Below are positions 1-7,679 of a stretch of 33,227 nt of DNA, piece by piece. A program made the translations under genes and the position numbers. Under the pieces are notes generated by a model that saw nothing but the letters and a program-made list of their open reading frames with translations, had not been told where the DNA came from and made no database searches. Every line of letters begins with the position of its first letter. Within the stretch, counting starts at the first letter, position 1. Source of the stretch: Planktomarina sp. (GTDB lineage Bacteria > Pseudomonadota > Alphaproteobacteria > Rhodobacterales > Rhodobacteraceae); contig JAHDCP010000024.1 in assembly GCA_020629775.1 (NCBI GenBank), positions 1 through 33,227 of the forward strand, read 5' to 3'.

Positions 1-18
1 CCCCAAAACAATTAGATC

Positions 19-427
19 TTATCTAAGCACTAGAACATTGGTTTGTGCGTGTCGTACGACCCAAGCGGCGGTGGACCCAAGGAAAAGATCAGTCAAGTTT
101 GGCTTGTGCGATTTGACCACGATACAATCTGCTTCGTTTGCCTTTGCCCAATCGACGATGCTGCGCCCCGCACCACCCAGAATGACAGCAGTTTTTGTGA
201 CATTTAATTTTCCGGGCCATGCTGTCCAGTTGGTGTTGAATATCTTCCCTGGATTTGACCTCAAAATCTGGTGGAATGTAAGATTGGGCATAGGTTGGAA
301 TAGGTTCAATCACGTGCAACAAAGTTATTTCCCCCCCTTCACTCAACAGCGCAGACGTTGCCTGCACTGCACTTTCATAGGCATCTGATTTTCCAAGTTC
401 GACTGGAACGATGATGTTGTTGAACAT
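19..427 (-). pseudogene. Universal stress protein (UspA family), frameshifted
   Basis: This is a small UspA-fold stress protein with the usual length of about 136 residues, but it is split over two reading frames. The N-terminal part (MFNNIIVPVELG, then ITLLHVIEP) is in one frame. The C-terminal part, with the nucleotide-binding-like pattern GGAGRSIVDWA and the end TNVLVLR, is in another. The frames join near 203-211, where the minus strand reads AAAATTAAATG; removing one A restores one continuous protein. An AAAGGA-type ribosome site precedes the ATG at 427. A degenerate FNR-type box lies upstream, which fits the usp genes often found next to fnr/hemN/cco in Rhodobacterales. The lesion is in an A/T-rich run, so a sequencing error is possible, but neighbouring genes are also broken. 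Confidence 0.8.
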
Positions 428-478
428 GTTTTTTCCTTTCGCTTTGAGATGAGTTTCGCAGGCTGAATCATCGGCTTC

Positions 479-492
479 ATGACATGGATCAA
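479..492. promoter_or_regulatory. Degenerate FNR/FnrL-type box upstream of usp
   Basis: The site reads ATGACATGGATCAA, against the FNR consensus TTGAT-N4-ATCAA; the right half is perfect and the left half has two mismatches. It lies about 50 bases upstream of the usp ATG at 427. The 160-base gap between usp and hemN holds nothing else I can identify. Confidence 0.45.
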
Positions 493-587
493 AAGCAGCG
501 AAATTAATATTTCGCCGCGATCAGGCTTCATTTCCAAAATCTAAGTATTGGCCTTAGCCACGCCGATAAACGCCGGTAATCACAACA

Positions 588-1943
588 TTAAATCGCGACG
601 CGGTGCACATGTTCGGCCTGCAAGGCCGTATCGATATGGGCGGCGACCACACGGGCCAGTTGTTCCATGCCGCTTTTCAAGTTCATCGTTTCGTCCGATC
701 GTTCTAAAGCTCTTGGAAAAGTAAATTGCAGATCTTGGAAAATCTGCTGAACGGTATCGGCGTATGCCGGATGGGACACCGCCAAGGTTTTGCCATTTAT
801 GCTGCCTTGGCACATCAATTGATCAAGGGCGTCTGCAATAAATGCATCTTCCGGCGTCAGAACATATCCCTTGTGACCGGACAATCGCCCTTCCCTGATA
901 TGCATTTGATAGGCCGCTGTTGCCACGGCGTTTTGCACAAAGCCCTGCCGATATCGGGAAATTGCCGATGCGCCAAAACCGATAAGCGTGGCGCATGGAT
1001 CGTCCGTATAACCCTGAAAATTCCGCCTCAATGTTCCCAACTGGGCAGCGGCTGCAAGACTATCGGTTTCTAAACTAAAGTGATCGATCCCCACCGGCAG
1101 GTACCCTAAATCTTGCAATCTGTGCTTTGCCAACTGGGCAGCTTCAAACCGTTGCAAGGTGTTGGGCAAAGAATCTGTGGCAATTAACCTCTGCCGCTTG
1201 GACATGTGCGGCACATGGGCATACCCGTACAGCGCCATTCGGTCAGGGCTAAGCGAATGCACCTGATCCAAAGTCGTAAGCAAGGTCTCCAGTGTTTGAA
1301 ACGGCAAGCCGTATAACAAGTCCACATTTAAACTTTCAACACCGCCCGCGCGCAATCGATCCACCACTGCTTGCGTTTGCTGAAAACTTTGCACCCGGCC
1401 AATGGCCACCTGCACTTTGGGCGCAAAGTCTTGCACGCCAATACTGGCACGGGTCATCCCCCGTTCAGCCAAAATATCCAAAACATCATCGGCAGCTTCG
1501 GTCGGATCAATCTTCACCGAAAATTCGCAATCGGATGTCCTAGTGAAGTGCTGATCTATAGCCTCCAACAGCCGTGCCATCTGTTCCCCAGAAAGCAGTG
1601 TTGGTGTTCCACCCCCTAAATGCAAACGCGCAATCTTTGGCTTGCTTTTCAATTGCGCAGAAACCAAGGCGATTTCATGTATCAAGTCATTCAAAAATGC
1701 TTCGACCGGGTGCATCGTTTGGGTGCCCTGTGTTCGGCATGCACAAAACCAACACAAGCGGCGGCAAAACGGGATGTGGAAATACAAAGAGACTGGCTCC
1801 TCGGCCGGCAGCCGACGAAGCCAATCGCTTTGCACCTTGGCGCCAACATTCACTTTGAAGCGGTTGGCTGGGGGATAACTGGTTTAGCGCGGCACCTTCG
1901 CGTCAAAAAGGCCGTACTCTTGCAGGATGGTTAAATTGTTCAT
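588..1943 (-). pseudogene. hemN: Oxygen-independent coproporphyrinogen III dehydrogenase, early stop codon
   Basis: HemN is a radical-SAM enzyme that decarboxylates coproporphyrinogen III for haem synthesis without oxygen. The CxxxCxxC cluster motif is visible as CRRLCWFC, followed by GGGTPTLL and the usual C-terminal region. The ORF track starts at 1853, but homologous sequence continues upstream from an ATG at 1943: MNNLTILQEYGLFDAKVPR, then a TAA at 1886-1884, then TSYPPANRF in the same frame. The TAA therefore replaces the Tyr of the conserved (P)RYTSYP motif, which in characterised HemN contributes to the active site. A GTG at 1853 could restart translation but would drop the first 30 residues, and I see no good ribosome site for it. 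A perfect FNR box lies 35 bases upstream of the ATG. Confidence 0.85.
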
Positions 1944-1977
1944 GGGCTCAGCTTAAGCTGATCGAAATCAGCCTTCT

Positions 1978-1991
1978 TTGATTCAGATCAA
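1978..1991. promoter_or_regulatory. Perfect FNR-type box, hemN promoter
   Basis: TTGATTCAGATCAA matches the FNR consensus TTGAT-N4-ATCAA exactly. It lies 35 bases upstream of the hemN ATG at 1943, in the 187-base divergent hemN/ccoN gap, and could also contribute to ccoN control. Confidence 0.8.
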
Positions 1992-2033
1992 TACGTAATA
2001 AAATCAGATTTAGCGTCAGCTTATCTGGCGGTT

Positions 2034-2047
2034 TTGACATAGATCAA
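2034..2047. promoter_or_regulatory. FNR-type box, ccoN promoter
   Basis: TTGACATAGATCAA has a single mismatch to TTGAT-N4-ATCAA and sits 84 bases upstream of the ccoN ATG. Together with the box at 1978 it makes the divergent hemN/ccoN region an oxygen-responsive control point, as is usual for cbb3 operons. The fnrL gene itself is not in the window. Confidence 0.75.
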
Positions 2048-2130
2048 AGTGCAAATCCCAAAACCACGCCAAGGTTATCCAAACGGCGGACTCCGATTCC
2101 GTCTTTTTTGGAGATTTGGAAAGGGCTGGT

Positions 2131-3767
2131 ATGGCGGATGCAGTTAAACTCAGTGTTTTGGTATTGATTGCTTTGGTAGCAACTTATGCTGCCGAACAAG
2201 GCAACGATTTGGCATTTCGCGCACATGGGCTGATTGTACTGCTTGTCGCAGCAGTGTTGTTCGTTTGGATCCTTCGCAAAAGTGGCGACTCCCGCCCGCA
2301 ATATTCCAGCACAGACTATATGGACGACCCGGTTCGTGCTGGCCTTTTGGCAACTGCTTTCTGGGGGATCGCGGGCCTTGGCGTGGGCACTTTCATTGCC
2401 TTTCAGTTGGCATTTCCGGGGTTAAACTGGGAGTGGGCACAACCATTCGGAAATTTTGGCCGCTTGCGGCCTTTGCACACTTCTGCGGTCATTTTTGCAT
2501 TCGGTGGAAACGCATTGATCGCACGTCCATTTATATCGTTCAGCGTACCAGCAGGACACGGTTGTTCGGAGGGAACCTGGTTTGGTTTGTCTTTTGGGGC
2601 TACCAACTTTTCATCGTTCTGGCGGCAACGGGCTATCTTTTGGGGGCCACGCAATCCAAAGAATATGCAGAGCCGGAATGGTACGTTGATATTTGGCTTA
2701 CAATCGTTTGGGTCGCGTATCTGATTGTTTTCTTAGGAACGATCATCAAGCGCAAAGAACGGCACATCTATGTTGCCAACTGGTTCTTCTTGGCCTTCAT
2801 CATAACAGTCGCGATGTTGCACATTGTGAACAACTTGGCGGTGCCTGTCAGCATCTGGGGTAGCAAGTCAGTTCAGCTGTTTTCTGGTGTCCAGGATGCA
2901 ATGACCCAATGGTGGTATGGACACAACGCGGTGGGCTTCTTTTTGACCGCAGGCTTTTTGGGCATGATGTATTATTTCGTACCCAAGCAGGCCAACCGCC
3001 CTGTTTACAGCTATAAACTGTCCATCGTTCACTTTTGGGCACTGATTTTTCTGTATATTTGGGCCGGTCCCCACCACCTTCATTATACCGCCTTGCCTGA
3101 TTGGGCGTCCACATTGGGCATGGTCTTCTCTGTTATCCTTTGGATGCCAAGTTGGGCCGGAATGATGAACGGTTTGATGACCTTGAATGGTGCATGGGAC
3201 AAAATTCGCACGGACCCGATCATCCGTTTTTTGGTGGCAAGCCTGGCTTTTTATGGGATGGCAACCTTCGAAGGTCCAATGATGTCGATCCGGGCCGTGA
3301 ACTCACTCAGCCACTATACTGACTGGACAGTGGGGCACGTGCATTCCGGCGCACTGGGTTGGAACGGAATGATCATCTTTGCCATGATCTATTTCTTGAC
3401 CCCACGGCTTTGGAATCGAGGTTCCATGTATTCGACATCTGCCATGAATTGGCACTTCTGGCTCGCGATGATTGGTATCGTTCTTTACGCTTCGTCAATG
3501 TGGGTCTCTGGAATTATGGAAGGACTGATGTGGCGTGAAGTTGATGATCAGGGGTTCTTGGTCAACAGCTTTGCTGACACCGTCAGCGCGAAATTCCCGA
3601 TGTATGTGGTCCGTGGTTTGGGTGGTGTCCTCTACCTCGCTGGGGCCGGGATCATGTGCTGGAACATGTGGATGACCATTCGTGGCTATGCCCGTGTCAC
3701 CCAACCCATCAGCGCGGTGACCCCACCAGCAATCGATACCCCCGCCCCTGCAACTCCCGCTGAATAA
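2131..3767 (+). pseudogene. ccoN: cbb3-type cytochrome c oxidase subunit I (CcoN), frameshifted
   Basis: CcoN is the catalytic haem-copper subunit of the high-affinity cbb3 terminal oxidase in the inner membrane. The reading frame opens at ATG 2131, preceded by GGAAAGG, and runs to GGNALIA. It then needs the +1 frame ([15 protein letters not shown] onwards) to continue to the stop at 3767. The break is at about 2521-2526: gcacgtcc is found where gcaacgtcc (A-T-S) is expected, i.e. loss of one A. With that base restored the protein is about 545 residues. The metal-site histidines ([41 protein letters not shown]) are all preserved, so the damage looks recent. The N-terminal fragment alone ends at 2724 and could not form an oxidase. 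Confidence 0.9.
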
Positions 3768-3778
3768 GGAGACACCAA

Positions 3779-4504
3779 ATGGCACTCATTGATAAACACG
3801 TCATATTGGAACGCAGCCCATCTTTGCTGCTGGCTTTCTCACTGTCAGTCGTGACCATCGGCGGGATCTTAGAAATTGCGCCTTTGTTCTGGCTGGAAAA
3901 CACGATCGAGGATGTGGAGGGCATGCGCCCTTATAGCCCGCTCGAACTGACGGGGCGGGACGTGTACATCCGTGAAGGCTGTTACGTCTGTCACAGCCAG
4001 ATGATCCGCCCCATGCGCGACGAGGTGGAACGGTATGGGCACTACTCACTTGCCGCCGAAAGCATGTACGATCACCCGTTCCAATGGGGTTCTAAACGCA
4101 CGGGTCCGGATTTGGCACGTGTTGGCGGAAGATACTCAGATGAATGGCATTTGGACCATTTGATCGACCCCCAATCTGTGGTGCCTGAAAGCATTATACC
4201 CAAATACGGCTTCCTGCTTGAGGCAAAACTGGAAGGTGACCAAATCGGTGATCTGATGGCAACGCAGCGCTTAGTTGGTGTTCCCTATACAGACGAACAA
4301 ATTGAAAATGCTTCATCCGATTTTCGGGTACAAGCGGACCCCGATGCTGATTGGGATGATATGCTGGATCGGTATCCTGGCGCGCCCATTGGCAATTTCG
4401 ATGGCCAACCACAACTGACTGAGATGGATGCCCTGATTGCATATCTTCAGATGATGGGCACGCTGGTCGATTTTTCAACATTTGTTCCCGAAAAAAGCCG
4501 GTAA
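3779..4504 (+). CDS. ccoO: cbb3-type cytochrome c oxidase subunit II (CcoO), mono-haem
   Basis: CcoO is the membrane-anchored cytochrome c subunit that passes electrons to CcoN. The 241-residue ORF is intact: an N-terminal transmembrane helix at about residues 18-40 ([23 protein letters not shown]), the haem-c motif CYVCHS at about residue 68, and a Met-containing distal part. It begins 11 bases after the ccoN stop, preceded by AAGGAGACACC, a strong ribosome site. The gene is undamaged, but its partners ccoN and ccoP are broken, so it probably has no assembled complex to join. Confidence 0.95.
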   Translation: MALIDKHVILERSPSLLLAFSLSVVTIGGILEIAPLFWLENTIEDVEGMRPYSPLELTGRDVYIREGCYVCHSQMIRPMRDEVERYGHYSLAAESMYDHPFQWGSKRTGPDLARVGGRYSDEWHLDHLIDPQSVVPESIIPKYGFLLEAKLEGDQIGDLMATQRLVGVPYTDEQIENASSDFRVQADPDADWDDMLDRYPGAPIGNFDGQPQLTEMDALIAYLQMMGTLVDFSTFVPEKSR

Positions 4505-4517
4505 GGAGAGCCTGGAT

Positions 4518-4742
4518 ATGGAAACTTACACCCTCCTACGTGAATTTGCAGACAGCTGGTTTTTGATCGCAATGTTCACGTTTTTCATTGGCACATGGAT
4601 TTTTGCCTTTGGGCCTTCTTTAACACCGGCGCGCGACGAAGCCGCGTCTATTCCATTGCGCGACGATACGGCAAAGTGCGCTGAGACTTGTGAAAACTGC
4701 GCACCCAAAACTGACGTTAAGAAAGGGGCACATCATGGGTGA
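4518..4742 (+). CDS. ccoQ: cbb3-type oxidase small subunit CcoQ
   Basis: CcoQ is a small single-helix subunit that stabilises the cbb3 complex. The ORF track starts at 4482 inside ccoO. The ATG at 4518 is preferred because it follows AAGGAGAGCCTGGAT. The product is 74 residues with one transmembrane segment (WFLIAMFTFFIGTWIFAFGPS) followed by a charged tail with an unusual cluster of cysteines (CAETCENCAP). Its stop overlaps the ccoP start. It is intact. Confidence 0.85.
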   Translation: METYTLLREFADSWFLIAMFTFFIGTWIFAFGPSLTPARDEAASIPLRDDTAKCAETCENCAPKTDVKKGAHHG

Positions 4743-5586
4743 ACCGCGCAAAGATGAACTGACCGGTCGTAAGACCATGGGCCATGATTTTGACGGGATA
4801 GAAGAGCTGAATACCCCGATGCCGCGATGGTGGTTGATCACCTTCTATCTGACAATTTTTTTGGGGTGTTTGTTATACCATCGCCTTTCCCGCTTGGCCC
4901 ATGATCTCTGGCGCGACGGCGGGTTTGCTTGGCTATTCCACCCGTGCAGAAGTTGCCGCAGATATGGACGCGCATGAAAATACAAACGCTGCGCTAGTGG
5001 CGGACTTGCTTGATGTTGATCTGACCGCATTTGATCCACAATCCGATCTGCACAGATATGCTGTTGCCAGAGGAGGGTCGGTGTTCCGTGCGCAATGTAG
5101 CCAATGTCATGGCTCCGGTGCTGCAGGGGCCATCGGATACCCGAACCTTTTGGACAATGACTGGTTGTGGGGTGGTGATTTGGAAAACATCGCCTTTTCT
5201 GTGCGCCATGGTATTCGCAATGAAACCGATGGTGATGCTCGCTGGTCCGAAATGCCCGCTTTCAAAGACATCCTCGAACCATCTGAAATCAACGTCTTGG
5301 CTGATTACTTGCTGTCCTTGTCCAGCAGCGGAGATGCAAGTGAAGGTGCCACCCTTTTTGCTGACAACTGTGCCTCATGTCACGGTGACAAGGGACCGGG
5401 AATCGCGAATTGGGGGCCCCCAACTTGGCAGATGCGATTTGGCTGTATGGCGGCGATCGTGACAGCTTGATGGAAACAATATCCAATGCCCGCTTCGGGG
5501 TTATGCCTGCATGGGGCCAACGTTTAACAGAAGCTGATGTTCGCGCTGTATCAACTTACGTGCACGCCTTGGGTGGAGGTGAATAA
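4735..5586 (+). pseudogene. ccoP: cbb3-type oxidase di-haem subunit III (CcoP), two frameshifts
   Basis: CcoP is a membrane-anchored di-haem cytochrome c that feeds electrons into cbb3 oxidase. Three frame segments are needed to read it. The first (MGEPRKDELTG to LTIF) ends in a run of seven T at 4856-4862; six T would continue as WGVCYTIAFPAWP. The second holds the first haem motif CSQCHG and the second CASCHG, and breaks at 5391-5400, where agggaccggg lacks one A (GTGNRELGAPN expected). The third runs to the TAA at 5584. The two indels are +1 and -1, so start and stop are back in the same frame, but a stop at 4975-4977 prevents read-through. The start overlaps ccoQ. The restored length is about 283 residues, normal for the family. 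Confidence 0.88.
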
Positions 5587-5601
5587 GAGCAGATTGCCTG
5601 C

Positions 5602-5631
5602 GCCGGCAAAGGTGACCTCCTCCTTGTCGGC
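5602..5631 (+). other. Possible RNA hairpin between ccoNOQP and ccoGHIS
   Basis: GCCGGCAAAGG and CCTTGTCGGC can pair, with one G-T and one bulged A, around a 9-base loop just after the ccoP stop. There is no T-run, so it may be a stabilising or factor-dependent end rather than an intrinsic terminator. The rest of the 224-base gap to ccoG holds the FNR box at 5742. Confidence 0.3.
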
Positions 5632-5741
5632 CTAACGATCTGATGCGCCGGAAATTAAAAGGGGCACCGGAACCTGCCCAAAAGGCCGCATTAAGTCCCC
5701 GCAAGAACCCCGTCACTTTTCATGGCGTAGGGCCTGATGTT

Positions 5742-5755
5742 TTGACTTGGATCAA
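5742..5755. promoter_or_regulatory. FNR-type box, ccoGHIS promoter
   Basis: TTGACTTGGATCAA has one mismatch to TTGAT-N4-ATCAA and lies 56 bases upstream of the ccoG ATG. It suggests that ccoG-fixH-ccoI-ccoS had its own oxygen-regulated promoter in addition to read-through from ccoNOQP. Confidence 0.7.
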
Positions 5756-5810
5756 TATGTCGAATTCTGATCCAGGCAATACTGGTCCTATCATTTAGAA
5801 GTGGCCACCC

Positions 5811-7226
5811 ATGACAAACCCAAGCGAAAACCTTTACGCAGCACGTGAACCCATTTTTCCCAAAAGAGTTTACGGGAAGTTCCGTAACCTGAAATGGGTT
5901 GTGATGTTGGTCACCTTAGGCATTTACTATATCACCCCTTGGATCCGTTGGGACCGGGGGCCAAACCTTCCAGACCAAGCCGTGCTGGTCGATCTGGCCG
6001 GGCGTCGATTTTACTTCTTTTGGATCGAAATCTGGCCCCACGAATTCTATTTCGTTGCTGGTTTGTTGATCATGGCCGGGCTTGGGCTTTTCTTGTTCAC
6101 GTCCGCATTGGGGCGTGTCTGGTGCGGATATACGTGCCCTCAAACAGTGTGGACCGATCTGTTCATTTTAGTGGAACGCTGGATAGAGGGGGATCGAAAC
6201 GCCCGATTGCGGCTACACAGAGCGAACTGGTCCTTTGCGAAAGCCAGGCTTCGGGTCACAAAATGGGTGGTATGGGCTTTGATAGCTTTGGCCACCGGCG
6301 GCGCATGGGTTTTTTACTTCGCGGATGCGCCAACCCTGGCTGCTCAGTTCCTTTCGTTGTCTGCGCCATATGTTGCTTGGGTCACTGTTGGCATCCTTGC
6401 CGCAACAACATTTGTTTTCGGCGGCTTCATGCGTGAACAAGTTTGCATTTACATGTGCCCGTGGCCACGCATTCAAGGTGCAATGATGGATGATGACACG
6501 CTTACTGTCGCCTATCGCGATTGGCGTGGCGAACCCCGCGGCAAGGCACGTGATTCCACCGCCGGGGACTGCGTGGATTGCATGGCTTGCGTCAATGTTT
6601 GCCCAATGGGGATCGACATCCGGGATGGTCAACAAATGGAGTGCATTACCTGCGCGCTGTGAATTGATGCCTGCGACGAGGTGATGAACAAATTGGGCCG
6701 TGAACGCGGCCTTATCGATTACCTTGCATTGTCCGATGGCCCTCGTGAACAGACCGGAGAAAAACCACGGCCCAACTGGCAGCATGTGTTGCGTCCAAGG
6801 ACCATTCTTTATTCCTGCATCTGGGCCTGCTTTGGGCTTGCGATGACATACGCTTTGTTCATTCGACCGGAAATTGATGTCACGGTGGCGGCGGTCCGCA
6901 ATCCAACGTTCGTAACACTTTCGGACGGGTCAGTGCACAACACATATGAGCTTCGGCTTTGCAACAAGCATGGTGTAGATCGCATGTTTGGCGTGCATGT
7001 CATGGGCGATCTCAGCCTAAAGATCTCTTTGGAAGGCACCCCATACGAAGCGGTTAACGTGCCCGCCGATGAAACCATGAAATTGCGGGTTTACATAACA
7101 GCCCCAGCGTCCAGCTTACCCGCACAATCCCAAGAAAGCCCTGTCCGGTTTTGGATCGAAGATTTGGGCAACGGTGAACGCGCGTATCAAAACAGCCACT
7201 TCAAAGGAAAAGGAGATATGTCATGA
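5811..7226 (+). pseudogene. ccoG: cbb3 oxidase assembly ferredoxin CcoG (RdxB/FixG), in-frame TGA at a cluster cysteine
   Basis: CcoG is a polytopic membrane protein with two ferredoxin-type [4Fe-4S] motifs, implicated in copper reduction during cbb3 assembly. The reading frame runs from ATG 5811 through several membrane helices, the motif CGYTCPQTVW and CVDCMACVNVCPMGID, and reaches ECITCAL followed by TGA (6660-6662), then IDACDEVMNKLG in the same frame to the stop at 7226. The family has Cys at that position (CxxCxxCxxxC), so a TGY Cys codon became TGA. The C-terminal fragment contains the periplasmic immunoglobulin-like domain. Recoding as selenocysteine cannot be excluded from sequence alone but is unlikely, given the other lesions nearby. 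The start codon follows AGTGGCCACCC, a weak ribosome site. Confidence 0.88.
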
Positions 7227-7679
7227 AAACGCTTACTGGTTGGCATGTCTTTGTAATGTTTGGCTTTGGTTTTGGAACCATCATTGCCGTGAACCTGACA
7301 CTGGCTTTCAACGCAGTCCGCACATTTCCAGGCCTTGAAGTAAAGAACGCCTATGTCGCCAGTCAGGGGTTTGACGCTGACCGCAAGGCGCAAGGCGCAA
7401 GAAGCGTTGAATTGGACGGTCAGTGCACACCTTGATGGCAACACTTTGGTTGTTCGTTTTGAAGATGATGGCCACTTGGTGGCGCCGACCATTGAAAAAG
7501 CCACTTTTGGCCGTGCGACTAGTGTTACGGCAGACCAAGCACCTGACTGTGCCCTGACAAATGGCGTGTTCAAGGCACAAGTTTTGGCTGGTTCGGGGAA
7601 CTGGAATTTGCGCATTGTTGCCCGCGCAGATGATGGGACCCGTTTCCAGCAACGGATCGTGGTCGAGGTGCTGCAATGA
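7223..7679 (+). pseudogene. ccoH: FixH/CcoH family cbb3 assembly protein, frameshifted by a 7-base duplication
   Basis: FixH/CcoH is a small membrane protein required for cbb3 maturation. The frame opens with ATG 7223, overlapping the ccoG stop, and encodes one N-terminal transmembrane helix (WHVFVMFGFGFGTIIAVNLTLAF) and NAYVASQGFDADRKAQ. It then runs out at 7435. The family sequence resumes in another frame (QEALNWTVSAHLDGNTLVVRF) to the stop at 7679, which overlaps ccoI. The cause is a third copy of a 7-base unit at 7382-7402; removing one copy gives a continuous protein of about 150 residues. A 7-base duplication is not a typical sequencing error. Confidence 0.87.
7382..7402 (+). repeat. 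Tandem 7-base repeat (three units) inside fixH
   Basis: The sequence CGCAAGG-CGCAAGG-CGCAAGA is three adjacent 7-mers, the last with one change. Two units keep fixH in frame; the third shifts it. The unit length is not a multiple of three, so slippage would turn the gene on or off. Confidence 0.85.

Noticed and set aside
588-1853. Intact short hemN starting at 1853
   Set aside because: Family sequence continues upstream through an in-frame stop to a better start at 1943, so the short form is a product of a lesion rather than a natural start.
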